Part shown: one piece after another, positions 9,450 through 17,343 of the stretch | Position numbering within the stretch: the first letter of the stretch is position 1 | Layout of the letters: the number at the start of each line of letters is the position of its first letter | Assembly (NCBI RefSeq): GCF_000765215.1 | Contig: NZ_JPJE01000001.1 | Span: forward strand, 1-64,000 | Direction: 5' to 3' | Source: Eubacterium sp. ER2 | GTDB lineage: Bacteria > Bacillota > Clostridia > Lachnospirales > Lachnospiraceae | Length of the DNA stretch: 64,000 nt | Position numbers and translations under genes: made by a program | Notes under the pieces: generated by a model | The model's database searches: none | The model's input: only the letters and a program-made list of their open reading frames with translations | Told to the model about the DNA's origin: nothing

Positions 9450-10351
9450 TGCCCCTTTGTTCTATTTTCACCTTTTTGGATTTCCACGGCGTCCCGCAGG
9501 ACAGCGGCGATATCCTCTTTTACAGCCAGGCCCTTCTTCTCTAATTCTCCGGGGAGCAGGGCATCCCTGGGATTGATCGTAATATAAAACGCCCTCGGCA
9601 GAGAGTACGTCAAATTCCAGAAGGGCTCCTGAATGAACATGGGCGTCATGCGCCCTACTCCCAGCTCCAGGAAAAGGATTTTCTTCTCCTTATTTTGCTC
9701 GAGAAATTCATTGATCTTCCGATATTCCTCCCTGTATTTTTCACCCTCCAGAAACGTATAGCCCCGTACCCAAGGCTCCATCTGAGCGCCGCATCTGGGA
9801 CAGCGGGGAATCATTTCCACAGGAATGCACAGATTTTCATCAATGGCCTCATTCATAGCATAAACCAACTCTTTATTATAGTAAATATGGTCATGACAGC
9901 GCCGGCTGCACTGATAATAACGGGAGTCCCCCTGGATCGCGCTCAGTTTTTCCTCCGGGACCACACGGGTAAACTGGAAATCCTGGTTGGTGGTCATGAT
10001 ATGGTAGTTTTTTCCCCGAAGCAGCTCCATGAGGTCATAATAGGGCTGCCCGGTGGGACATTCATATTCCATGTAACCCATGCGGGCCAGAAACGCCCAG
10101 CGGGCCTCCGGCGAAGGATAGTGATAGTAAAATCCATTAAAAGCCCCTGTAAATCCATATTTTTTATGGAAGTCACCCAGATATTTCTGAAACATAGCAT
10201 CGTTCTGATAGAAGAAATTAAAGCCGCAGGATGCGGACATTCCCGCAGCCGCTCCCACCAAAACAGCCTCTGCCCCATTTATTTTATCGACCAGAGTCTG
10301 CACATTTTTCATATGCGTATCTTTCAAAACCGGATTTTGCATGATCTGCAT
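9446..10351 (-). CDS. SIR2-family protein, class M (SirTM)-like, second paralogue
   Basis: 301 aa from the ATG at 10351, preceded by GGAGG at 10-nt spacing. NAD motif VLVGAAAGMSASCGFN, a well conserved MTTNQDFQF, Gln-Gly (AIQGD) where deacetylases have His-Gly, and zinc cysteines CSRRC and CPRCGA. The Gln-Gly-Asp combination is the SirTM pattern, so mono-ADP-ribosyltransferase activity is the best guess. It is the better conserved of the two paralogues and the first gene of the sirtuin-sirtuin-AraC operon. The pair could act as a heterodimer with one active and one degenerate subunit; that is inference. Confidence 0.82.
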   Translation of the reverse strand: MQIMQNPVLKDTHMKNVQTLVDKINGAEAVLVGAAAGMSASCGFNFFYQNDAMFQKYLGDFHKKYGFTGAFNGFYYHYPSPEARWAFLARMGYMEYECPTGQPYYDLMELLRGKNYHIMTTNQDFQFTRVVPEEKLSAIQGDSRYYQCSRRCHDHIYYNKELVYAMNEAIDENLCIPVEMIPRCPRCGAQMEPWVRGYTFLEGEKYREEYRKINEFLEQNKEKKILFLELGVGRMTPMFIQEPFWNLTYSLPRAFYITINPRDALLPGELEKKGLAVKEDIAAVLRDAVEIQKGENRTKGQ

Positions 10352-10397
10352 GATTGACTTTCCTCCATTCAGTTGTTATTATTAAAATTACATGGCG

Positions 10398-10427
10398 ATT
10401 GTAACATGTTAAATTATAAATTACAAG
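10398..10427. promoter_or_regulatory. Symmetric overlapping promoter between sirtuin and Rrf2 operons
   Basis: TTGTAA at 10399-10404 and TTACAA at 10421-10426 are inverted copies. Leftward, -35 TTGTAA (10426-10421), 17-bp spacer, -10 TACAAT (10403-10398). Rightward, TTGTAA (10399-10404), 17 bp, TACAAG (10422-10427). Polymerase could bind in only one direction at a time. The palindrome, which also contains AACATGTT, is a natural operator for the Rrf2 protein. Confidence 0.55.
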
Positions 10428-10447
10428 CAAAATTTTTGAGGTGACAA

Positions 10448-10927
10448 ATGAAATATTCCAAAAAGCTAAGTGACACGATCCACTGTCTCGCTTTTATCGC
10501 TCTGGGAGAGAAGGAGCATCTGACCAGTACCAGGATCGCCGAGAGCGTGAAGACAAATCCCGCCTATATCCGGCAGCTGATGGCGGCATTAAAAAGAGCC
10601 GGACTCATTTCCAACACACAGGGACAGGCCAACGCCTGCCTGACAAGGCCGGCTGATCAGATCACCATGCTGGACATTTACCGGGCTGTGGAGGGTGATA
10701 AGCCTCTGCTCCACCTGGATGTAGATACCAACCCGGAATGTGGAATCGGGATCCACGTACAGCTCTCCATCGGAGATTTTTACAGAGAAATCCAGGAGAC
10801 CGCAGAGCAGAAAATGAGGGAGATCACCCTTCAGGATATCATTGACCGCTATCACGAGAAAATCAAAAATCTGCCCATAGACACTGATCAGGCAGAAATT
10901 GGAAAAGAGGGACTTGCAGATGAATGA
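10448..10927 (+). CDS. Rrf2-family transcriptional regulator
   Basis: 159 aa. Winged HTH with the Rrf2 pattern: MKYSKKLSDTIHCLAFIALG, TSTRIAESVKTNPAYIRQLMAALKRAGLI. Only one cysteine (NPECGIG) lies in the region where IscR/NsrR carry three Fe-S ligands, so it resembles the YwnA-like group, not an Fe-S sensor. It has GAGGTGACAA before the ATG. It overlaps the patatin gene by 8 nt, and is divergent from the sirtuin operon across a symmetric promoter, which suggests it controls both directions. Confidence 0.9.
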   Translation: MKYSKKLSDTIHCLAFIALGEKEHLTSTRIAESVKTNPAYIRQLMAALKRAGLISNTQGQANACLTRPADQITMLDIYRAVEGDKPLLHLDVDTNPECGIGIHVQLSIGDFYREIQETAEQKMREITLQDIIDRYHEKIKNLPIDTDQAEIGKEGLADE

Positions 10928-11783
10928 GAAGAAAAAAACAGGACTTGTAGTGGAGGGCGGAGGTATGAAATGCGCGTACAACGCAGGAATACTGGACGCC
11001 TTTCTCGACCAGGGGATTACCTTTGACTACTGTATCGGGGTCTCCGGAGGCGCCGGAAACGTGGCGTCCTTTATGGCCGGACAGAAGGGCCGCAATCTGC
11101 GCTTTTTCACAGACCACATTCATTCCCCAGGCTATTTCGGGATCAAAAGCCTGCTGAAGACCGGCAATCTGTTTGGCCTGCAGTATATCTACGGGGAACT
11201 GACCAATTCTACGGGAAAGGATCCGCTGGATTTTGCGGCCATCATGAGAAATCCCGCCAGATATGAGGTCGTGGCCACCAATGCCCTGACCGGGGAAGCC
11301 GCCTACTTCGCCAAAGAGGACATGAAGCAGGACGACTACCGGCCGATCATGGCATCCAGCGCCATCCCCGCGGCCTGCCGCCCGGTAGAGATAGGCGGTA
11401 TCCCCTACTATGACGGAGGCATCTCCGACGCCATCCCGGTGCGCCGCGCTCTGGAGGAGGGCTGCGACCGCCTGGTGGTCATCCTGTCCAAGCAGCGGGA
11501 TTATGTGAGAAAGCCTCAGGGCATGCGGCTCCTGTATTCCCGCCTCTGCCGGAAATACCCAAAAATCATAGAGGCCATTGATCAGAGACATCTTACATAT
11601 CTGACCAATCAGAGAGAAGTATTTGATCTGGAAAAAGCCGGAAAAGCATTTATCTTTGCGCCCAGCGAGCCGGTCCGGGTAGGAACCTACTCCATGGACG
11701 AGGAGACTGAAAGAAAGCTATACGATCTGGGTCTGAAGGATTTCTCAGCTCAGCAGGATGTGCTGCAGCAGTTTATGAGATAA
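10920..11783 (+). CDS. Patatin-like phospholipase
   Basis: 287 aa from the ATG at 10920, which is preceded by AAAGAGGGAC and overlaps the rrf2 stop (translational coupling). Patatin signature elements are all present: glycine-rich oxyanion loop VVEGGGMKCAYNAG, nucleophile elbow GVSGG (Gly-x-Ser-x-Gly), and DGG (YYDGGISDAIPV) for the catalytic Asp. The family includes YjjU/RssA-like cytosolic lipid acyl hydrolases of about 290 aa. No signal peptide or membrane helix is evident, so it would act from the cytosol on membrane lipids. The physiological substrate is unknown. Confidence 0.92.
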   Translation: MNEKKKTGLVVEGGGMKCAYNAGILDAFLDQGITFDYCIGVSGGAGNVASFMAGQKGRNLRFFTDHIHSPGYFGIKSLLKTGNLFGLQYIYGELTNSTGKDPLDFAAIMRNPARYEVVATNALTGEAAYFAKEDMKQDDYRPIMASSAIPAACRPVEIGGIPYYDGGISDAIPVRRALEEGCDRLVVILSKQRDYVRKPQGMRLLYSRLCRKYPKIIEAIDQRHLTYLTNQREVFDLEKAGKAFIFAPSEPVRVGTYSMDEETERKLYDLGLKDFSAQQDVLQQFMR

Positions 11784-11827
11784 AGTTTATGAGATAAAGT
11801 TTATAAGATAAAAGGAGATAATTGGAC

Positions 11828-12139
11828 ATGAATAAGAAAATCAGGATTACTGTATTAAAAGCGGAAGTAGATAAGGAGCTGGAAAAGATGTATGCCGTCC
11901 CCGGTCTGGGTCCCTGCCCATGGCATCAAAAAGGGCAGGTGCTTTACAGTGACGGTATTCATCGTCCTGAAAATATGTGCAGTGTTGCCTGGCAATTCCT
12001 TGCTCCCTTTGCAGAGAGCCTGTCAAAGGGAGAACTGCTCCAGCCAAGAGGAACCTGGCTGAAAGACGACTCAGTGTGTGTGGCCGCCTGTCCGGACGGC
12101 GTGCGGCCTGTAATTTTCCTGATGGAAGCGATCGATTAA
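11828..12139 (+). CDS. TIGR04076-family protein
   Basis: 103 aa from the ATG at 11828 (GGAG 10 nt upstream; a TTG two codons earlier is also possible). The pattern KIRITVLKAEVDKEL, GPCPWHQKGQ, CSVAWQFLAPF and VAACPDGVRPVIFLM fits this small family of unknown function, common in anaerobes. Conserved cysteines (CPWH, CSVAW, ACPDG) hint at metal or redox chemistry. It is preceded by direct repeats of GTTTATRAGATAAA at about 11774-11815. It may be transcribed with the patatin gene (44 nt gap). Confidence 0.75.
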   Translation: MNKKIRITVLKAEVDKELEKMYAVPGLGPCPWHQKGQVLYSDGIHRPENMCSVAWQFLAPFAESLSKGELLQPRGTWLKDDSVCVAACPDGVRPVIFLMEAID

Positions 12140-12152
12140 TTTGAAAATAGTA

Positions 12153-12196
12153 TTGACTTAAATATTACTATATAGTACTATCTTTTATAGTATAAT
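12153..12196 (+). promoter_or_regulatory. Promoter with MarR-operator-like inverted repeats
   Basis: TTGACT (12153-12158), 17-bp spacer, TACTAT (12176-12181), inside the palindrome ATAGTACTAT (12172-12181). A second element TTATAGTATAAT follows at 12185-12196 and recurs exactly at 13204-13215 before the first radical SAM gene. The downstream MarR protein is the likely ligand. Confidence 0.5.
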
Positions 12197-12217
12197 ATGT
12201 TTGAAAGGAAGATTACT

Positions 12218-12721
12218 ATGAAAAAAATTGAAATTGCTTCAGCACCTGTTTACACCTCGCCAAATCCGATCACATTCATCTGTACTGAGAAACCGGACGG
12301 CACTGCCAACCTTGCGACTCTCGCATTCTGGACTTATGCTTCTACTTCACCTGGGAAGATTATATTTTCTTTAAATAAAGGGGCATATACGCTGGAACTT
12401 TTGGCTGCGAACAAGGAAGTTGTAGTGGCAGTACCAGGAATGGAACTCGTCAATGCACTTATCGGCTGTGGAACCAGTTCGGGAAGAGATGTGGACAAAA
12501 CAGAAAAATTTGGCATCCCAATGCAAAAAGTGGAGGGAACTGAGATCCAGGCACCGAAGAATTGCCGGCTTTTAATCCATGCATCTGTCTCCCAGACAGT
12601 GGATGCGGACGATCATATTATTCACGTTTGTGATGTGAAGAATGTATTCGCCGACGAAAATGTCGAAGCAGTTTTTGCATGGAACGGTTACGCGGAATTT
12701 GCGGAGGCACAGAAAAAATAA
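12218..12721 (+). CDS. Flavin reductase-like FMN-binding split-barrel protein
   Basis: 167 aa from the ATG at 12218 (GAAAGGAAGATT upstream). The N-terminal PVYTSPNPITFICT, the middle ATLAFWTYASTSPGKIIFSLNKG and the VVVAVPGMELVNALIGCGTSSGRDVDK stretch fit the flavin reductase (DIM6/NTAB) split-barrel fold, which binds FMN and uses NAD(P)H. It heads the flavin reductase-MarR-radical SAM group. The role is unknown; it could supply electrons to the radical SAM enzymes downstream, which is inference from context. Confidence 0.8.
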   Translation: MKKIEIASAPVYTSPNPITFICTEKPDGTANLATLAFWTYASTSPGKIIFSLNKGAYTLELLAANKEVVVAVPGMELVNALIGCGTSSGRDVDKTEKFGIPMQKVEGTEIQAPKNCRLLIHASVSQTVDADDHIIHVCDVKNVFADENVEAVFAWNGYAEFAEAQKK

Positions 12722-12777
12722 TAATTTACAGAAAGGACAGGCAGGCATGAGTACATGGCTGCCTGTTATGGTGATTT

Positions 12778-13209
12778 ATGAGTAGACAGGCTGGCTTTTT
12801 AATTTCAAGGATCAAACATATCGGAGGAAGATTGTTTGAACATATTCTTGACGATAAGAATATTGATGCATTTAACGGAGCTCAAGGCAATCTTCTATAC
12901 ATTCTGTGGCAGGGAGATGGTATTCCGATCAGAGAACTTTCCAAACAGTCAGGCCTGGCGATGACTTCTCTGACTGGTATGCTGGATCGGATGGAGTCCG
13001 CTGGGCTGATCTACAGAGACCGCGGAGATAAAGACCGAAGAAAGATTCTGATCTTCCTGACAGATAACGCCAGAGCTCTGGAAAAGGATTATAACGAAGT
13101 GACCGAAGAAATAGAAAACATATATTATAAGGGCTTCAGCGAAGATGAGATCGACCAGTGCGAAAACTATCTGCAGCGAATCCTTCATAATGTCGAAGAA
13201 CAATTATAG
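12778..13209 (+). CDS. MarR-family regulator of the radical SAM pair
   Basis: 143 aa. Typical MarR winged helix: LLYILWQGDGIPIRELSKQSGLAMTSLTGMLDRMESAGLIYRD with the wing DKDRRKILIFLTD. NCBI families include a MarR regulator named for the radical SAM mobile pair system; gene order here (MarR, rSAM A, rSAM B) matches that description as I remember it. The stop codon lies in TTATAGTATAAT, the same 12-mer found upstream of the flavin reductase gene, so it may bind both sites. The start is the ATG at 12778; no strong Shine-Dalgarno site is visible. Confidence 0.88.
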   Translation: MSRQAGFLISRIKHIGGRLFEHILDDKNIDAFNGAQGNLLYILWQGDGIPIRELSKQSGLAMTSLTGMLDRMESAGLIYRDRGDKDRRKILIFLTDNARALEKDYNEVTEEIENIYYKGFSEDEIDQCENYLQRILHNVEEQL

Positions 13210-13227
13210 TATAATGGAGTGACCCAA

Positions 13228-13920
13228 ATGGCTGTTTGTATCAAAGACCAAATCCAGAATATGAATCTGGTGATCGGCTGCACGATTGGATGCAGCTACT
13301 GCTATGCCAGGAATAATGTCCGCCGTTTCCATATGACAGAGGATTTTTCCAGGCCGGAATACTTTCCTGGTAAGCTGAGGCTGATGGACAGAAAACGTCC
13401 CCAAAATCTGCTGCTCACAGGAATGAGCGATTTTTCTGACTGGGAGCCCGAATGGAAAAGGGAAATATTTGAGAGAATGGCACAAAATCCCCAGCATCAG
13501 TATATTCTCTTGACAAAGCGCCCTGAAAAAATCCGTTTTTCTACTGACCTGGACAATGTCTGGTTCGGTGTTACGGTCACATCAGCAAAAGAAAAGAACC
13601 GAATTCAGGCTATGCGTAAAAACATAAAAGGGAAGCACTACCAGGTCAGCTTTGAGCCTATGTTTGACGATATCGGCGAGGTGGACTTTACCGGAATCGA
13701 ATGGATCGTAATCGGTACGGAAACCGGACGTCGAAAAGGGAAATCCGTGTCAAAGCCGGAATGGGTCCGAAATCTCACGGATCAGGCGCATAGTCACGAC
13801 ATTCCTGTGTTTATGAAAGAAGATCTTCTTCCTGTCATGGGAGAAGATCAGATGATCCAGGAGTTGCCACAGGCATATTATGATGTTTTGGAGGAGCAAA
13901 AAGCATGGAAGAACAAGTAA
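13228..13920 (+). CDS. Radical SAM mobile pair protein A (DUF5131-like)
   Basis: 230 aa from the ATG at 13228 with GGAG at 8-nt spacing; a GTG at 13219 is in frame but overlaps that site. The Fe-S cluster triad is CTIGCSYC (Cys-x3-Cys-x2-Cys). Downstream motifs LLTKRPEKI, WFGVTVTSA, SFEPM and WIVIGTETG resemble the phage Gp37/Gp68 (DUF5131) group. The enzyme would cleave SAM to a 5'-deoxyadenosyl radical; its substrate is unknown. Its 3' end overlaps gene B by 16 nt, so the two are co-translated. Confidence 0.85.
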   Translation: MAVCIKDQIQNMNLVIGCTIGCSYCYARNNVRRFHMTEDFSRPEYFPGKLRLMDRKRPQNLLLTGMSDFSDWEPEWKREIFERMAQNPQHQYILLTKRPEKIRFSTDLDNVWFGVTVTSAKEKNRIQAMRKNIKGKHYQVSFEPMFDDIGEVDFTGIEWIVIGTETGRRKGKSVSKPEWVRNLTDQAHSHDIPVFMKEDLLPVMGEDQMIQELPQAYYDVLEEQKAWKNK

Positions 13921-14825
13921 AGGAAGACAATATTCTGATCCGGGAAGTGGAAACAAAGAATATTATGACAAAATCTACTCTGCCTGTGGGCGGATATTCT
14001 GTAAATCCCTATGTCGGATGTACCCATGGCTGTAAATACTGCTATGCCTCATTTATGAAGCGTTTTACTGGCCATACTGAGCCCTGGGGCTCTTTTCTTG
14101 ATATAAAGCGCTGGCCGGAGATCAAAAATCCATGGAAATACAGAGGCCAGCGAGTAGTCATTGGCTCGGTTACCGATGGATATAACCCACAGGAAGAACA
14201 CTTCGGAAACACACGCAGGGTTCTGGAACAGTTGAAAGGAAGTGGCGCGGAGGTTCTTATCTGTACAAAATCTGATCTGGTTGTCCGGGACCTGGAGCTT
14301 CTGAAAACGATGGAAAAGGTCACCGTATCCTGGTCTATAAATACGCTGGATGAACAGTTTCGGGCGGATATGGATCATGCAGTCAGTATAGAGCGTCGGC
14401 TGACGGCAATGAAGCAGGTATATGATGCAGGAATACGAACCGTCTGTTTCATTTCTCCTGTATTTCCCGGTATCACTGATTTTGAAGCAATTTTCGAAAA
14501 AGTCAGAAACCAGTGTGACCTTGTATGGCTGGAAAATCTCAATCTCCGGGGCGGATTTAAAAAAGACATTATGGAATATATTAAAGAAAAATATCCAAAT
14601 CTTTTCCCGCTCTATGATGCCATTTACAATAAAAAAGACCGCAGCTATTTTCAAATGCTGGAACAGAAGGCCGAACAGATGGCAAAACAGAATGACTGTC
14701 TGTTTGTAGACAATGAGCTGCCTTACGGCCGGGCCAAGAAAGGGCATCCTGTGATCGTTGATTATTTTTATCACGAGGAAATCAGAGGGTCAGAAAATAC
14801 CGGCAAGCGAAAAACAAGAATATAA
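13905..14825 (+). CDS. Radical SAM mobile pair protein B (spore-photoproduct-lyase-like)
   Basis: 306 aa. Radical SAM triad CTHGCKYC (Cys-x3-Cys-x2-Cys) preceded by SVNPYVGC, then VIGSVTDGYNPQEE, VLICTKSDL and VSWSINTLDEQF, the pattern of the SplB/PA0069-like superfamily branch. It lacks a C-terminal twitch or SPASM domain. It partners with protein A and is followed by a strong terminator, closing the unit. Substrate unknown; DNA lesions or a modified nucleotide are possible given the SplB likeness, but this is not established. Confidence 0.87.
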   Translation: MEEQVKEDNILIREVETKNIMTKSTLPVGGYSVNPYVGCTHGCKYCYASFMKRFTGHTEPWGSFLDIKRWPEIKNPWKYRGQRVVIGSVTDGYNPQEEHFGNTRRVLEQLKGSGAEVLICTKSDLVVRDLELLKTMEKVTVSWSINTLDEQFRADMDHAVSIERRLTAMKQVYDAGIRTVCFISPVFPGITDFEAIFEKVRNQCDLVWLENLNLRGGFKKDIMEYIKEKYPNLFPLYDAIYNKKDRSYFQMLEQKAEQMAKQNDCLFVDNELPYGRAKKGHPVIVDYFYHEEIRGSENTGKRKTRI

Positions 14826-14831
14826 AGCAGA

Positions 14832-14867
14832 AAGAAGGACTCTGTGTGGATGATCCTTCTTTTTTTG
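14832..14867 (+). terminator. Terminator of the radical SAM unit
   Basis: AAGAAGGA (14832-14839) and TCCTTCTT (14854-14861) form the stem, followed by a run of eight Ts. Confidence 0.85.
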
Positions 14868-14878
14868 TTGCAAAATAG

Positions 14879-14986
14879 CCCAAACGGAAGTCCTTATATC
14901 CCAAACGGAAGGATAAAAGGGCAAATTATTGACTTTGTAATGCACTGTGAATATCATAAAGGCAACGATTAAGCAAGCGTTTAATC
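14879..14986 (+). promoter_or_regulatory. Promoter and operator of the metal efflux operon
   Basis: A direct repeat CCCAAACGGAAG occurs at 14879-14890 and 14900-14911. Then TTGACT (14929-14934), 17 bp, TATCAT (14952-14957). Just downstream lies the inverted repeat GATTAA-N8-TTAATC (14967-14986), a plausible ArsR-family operator placed to block initiation. The direct repeat upstream could bind an activator or be a mobile-element scar. Confidence 0.55.
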
Positions 14987-15023
14987 AGAAACAAAAAAAC
15001 AGAAAATAAAGGAGATTTTTATC

Positions 15024-15245
15024 ATGAAGAAAACTTACAAAATCGATGTAGACTGTGCAAACTGTGCAAATCTTATGGAAAATGCCGCCAAAAAGACTGA
15101 GGGTGTGCAGAACGCAACTGTAAACTTTATGACACAGAAAATGATCGTAGAATTCAACGAGGGAAAGGATCCTGCTTCTGTTATGCCGGCTGTTATCAAG
15201 GCCTGCAAGAAGGTGGAACCGGATTGTGAGATTTTTCTGAAATAA
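15024..15245 (+). CDS. Heavy-metal-associated (HMA) domain protein
   Basis: 73 aa, a single ferredoxin-like HMA domain with the metal site CANC (residues 11-14 region) in YKIDVDCANCANLM. AAAGGAGA precedes the ATG. It is a stand-alone domain placed 21 bp before the P-type ATPase, which itself starts without such a domain, so the two are a split version of the usual HMA-ATPase fusion. The C-x-x-C preceded by Asp (DCANC) is seen in Zn/Cd-type HMA domains, in contrast to the MTCxxC of copper chaperones. Confidence 0.9.
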   Translation: MKKTYKIDVDCANCANLMENAAKKTEGVQNATVNFMTQKMIVEFNEGKDPASVMPAVIKACKKVEPDCEIFLK

Positions 15246-15266
15246 ATTATAGAGAGGAAAATAAAA

Positions 15267-17267
15267 ATGCAGGAATGGATTGAAACGGGTCTGCTGGCTG
15301 TTGTCGCTGTATTGGCTGTAGTCCTGCTCCTGATCGGGCAGAAAAACAACAGCGGTATGACCAGAAAGCAAAAAGTGATGTTGGGAAGGATCCTGGCTGC
15401 CAGCCTGATCCTGCTTATGCTGCAGTATCTGGGAGCCGAGGCTTTTGATCAGCTGGGAGCTGCCGGGCGATGGGTTCGGCTGGCATGCTACTTAGTGGAT
15501 TATTTCATTATTGGCTATGACATTTTAAGAAAGGCATTTAAGGGCATCCGAAACGGGCAGGTGTTCGACGAAAACTTCCTGATGGCGGTAGCCACTGTCG
15601 GAGCCTTCGCCCTGGCGATCTACGAGAACGGCGACTATCTGGAGGCAATCGCGGTCATGCTGTTCTACCAGGTAGGCGAGTGGTTCCAGAGCTACGCAGT
15701 AGGAAGAAGCCGCCGGAATATCAGCGATCTGATGGATATCCGTCCTGATTATGCCAACATTGAAAAGGACGGAAGGCTGGAAAAAGTAGATCCCGATGAA
15801 GTGGCTGTGGGAAGTATCATTGTCGTACAGCCCGGCGAAAAGGTTCCGATAGACGGAACGGTTGTAGAGGGATCTTCCACCTTAAACACTGCCGCTCTTA
15901 CCGGTGAATCGCTTCCACGGGACACAAAGGCTGGAGACGAGGTCATCAGCGGCTGCATCAATATGACTGGCGTGCTGAAGATTAAAACCAGCAAAGAGTT
16001 TGGTGAGTCCACTGTCTCCAAGATCCTGGATCTGGTGGAGAACGCAAGCTCCAGAAAATCAAAATCCGAAGACTTTATCTCCAAGTTTGCCCGGATCTAC
16101 ACACCGGCTGTCTGCTACGCAGCTCTGGTTCTTGCCATCCTGCCTCCGGTGATCCGTATATTTGGACTGGGCCTGTCTGCCGGTTGGGAGACATGGATCT
16201 ACCGCGCTCTTACGTTCCTGGTAGCCAGCTGCCCCTGTGCCCTGGTCATCAGTATCCCGCTCAGCTTCTTTGCGGGGATCGGAGGAGCCAGCAAAGCCGG
16301 CGTACTTGTAAAGGGCTCCAACTATCTGGAGAACCTGTCCAAGACAAAAATCCTTGTATTTGACAAGACAGGAACTCTGACAAAAGGCGTATTTGAGGTA
16401 AACGGCATCCATCATAGCGAGATGGAAAACGCAAAGCTGATCGAGTATGCAGCTCTGGCAGAGAGCGCCTCGTCCCACCCCATCAGCAAAAGCCTGCAAA
16501 AGGCGTATGGGAAAGAGATTGACCGCAGCCGCGTGTCAGATATCAGGGAAATCAGCGGAAACGGCGTCATTGCAAAGGTGGATGGAGTTGAGGTCGCTGC
16601 CGGAAATGATAAGCTGATGGATCACCTTGGGATCAGGTACATTCCCTGCCACAGTGTAGGCACGATCATCCATATGGCAATCGATGGAAAATACGCAGGA
16701 CACATTGTAATCTCTGACATCGAAAAGCCCCACTCCAGGGAAGCGATCAGGGCTCTCAGGGCTGCCGGCGTTCAAAAGTCAGTCATGCTGACCGGGGATG
16801 CGAAAAAGGTCGCTGACAAGGTTGCAGCAGATCTGGGCATAGACCAGGTTTACAGCGAGCTGCTTCCCGCCGATAAGGTTGAAAAGGTTGAAGAGCTTCT
16901 GAAGACAAAACCCGAAAAATCCAGACTGGCGTTTGTCGGGGATGGAATCAATGACGCCCCTGTTCTCCGCCGCGCAGACATCGGTATCGCTATGGGCGCC
17001 ATGGGATCCGATGCGGCCATTGAAGCAGCTGATATCGTCCTGATGGATGATGACCCGCTTAAGATCTCCAAGGCGATCCGGATTTCCAGAAAATGTCTGC
17101 GCATCGTTTATCAGAACATCGTTTTTGCGATCAGCATCAAACTGATCTGCCTGGTTCTGGTAGCACTTGGATTTGCAAACATGTGGCTGGCCGTGTTTGC
17201 CGATGTAGGCGTCATGATCATAGCGGTATTCAATGCCATCAGAGCACTGTTTGTGAAAAATCTCTGA
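15267..17267 (+). CDS. Heavy-metal-translocating P1B-type ATPase (Zn/Cd/Pb type)
   Basis: 666 aa. Membrane metal site CPC in SCPCALVISIP, actuator loop TGES, phosphorylation motif DKTGTLTKG, HP motif SSHPIS, nucleotide-site MLTGDAKK and hinge GDGINDAPVL. The CPC motif, followed by Ala-Leu-Val, and the C-terminal helix segment DVGVMIIAVFNAIR fit the ZntA/CadA (P1B-2) group, exporting Zn2+, Cd2+ or Pb2+ at the cost of ATP. The N terminus (TM helix from residue 7) has no HMA domain; the gene upstream supplies it. Co-transcribed with the HMA gene and followed by an ArsR gene. Confidence 0.93.
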   Translation: MQEWIETGLLAVVAVLAVVLLLIGQKNNSGMTRKQKVMLGRILAASLILLMLQYLGAEAFDQLGAAGRWVRLACYLVDYFIIGYDILRKAFKGIRNGQVFDENFLMAVATVGAFALAIYENGDYLEAIAVMLFYQVGEWFQSYAVGRSRRNISDLMDIRPDYANIEKDGRLEKVDPDEVAVGSIIVVQPGEKVPIDGTVVEGSSTLNTAALTGESLPRDTKAGDEVISGCINMTGVLKIKTSKEFGESTVSKILDLVENASSRKSKSEDFISKFARIYTPAVCYAALVLAILPPVIRIFGLGLSAGWETWIYRALTFLVASCPCALVISIPLSFFAGIGGASKAGVLVKGSNYLENLSKTKILVFDKTGTLTKGVFEVNGIHHSEMENAKLIEYAALAESASSHPISKSLQKAYGKEIDRSRVSDIREISGNGVIAKVDGVEVAAGNDKLMDHLGIRYIPCHSVGTIIHMAIDGKYAGHIVISDIEKPHSREAIRALRAAGVQKSVMLTGDAKKVADKVAADLGIDQVYSELLPADKVEKVEELLKTKPEKSRLAFVGDGINDAPVLRRADIGIAMGAMGSDAAIEAADIVLMDDDPLKISKAIRISRKCLRIVYQNIVFAISIKLICLVLVALGFANMWLAVFADVGVMIIAVFNAIRALFVKNL

Positions 17268-17343
17268 TGCGGCAGGATGAAAGGAGGAAATTCAGACGGA
17301 CAGGAATTCATTATATGCATCCGACAATAAAGCCCTGGAGCAT

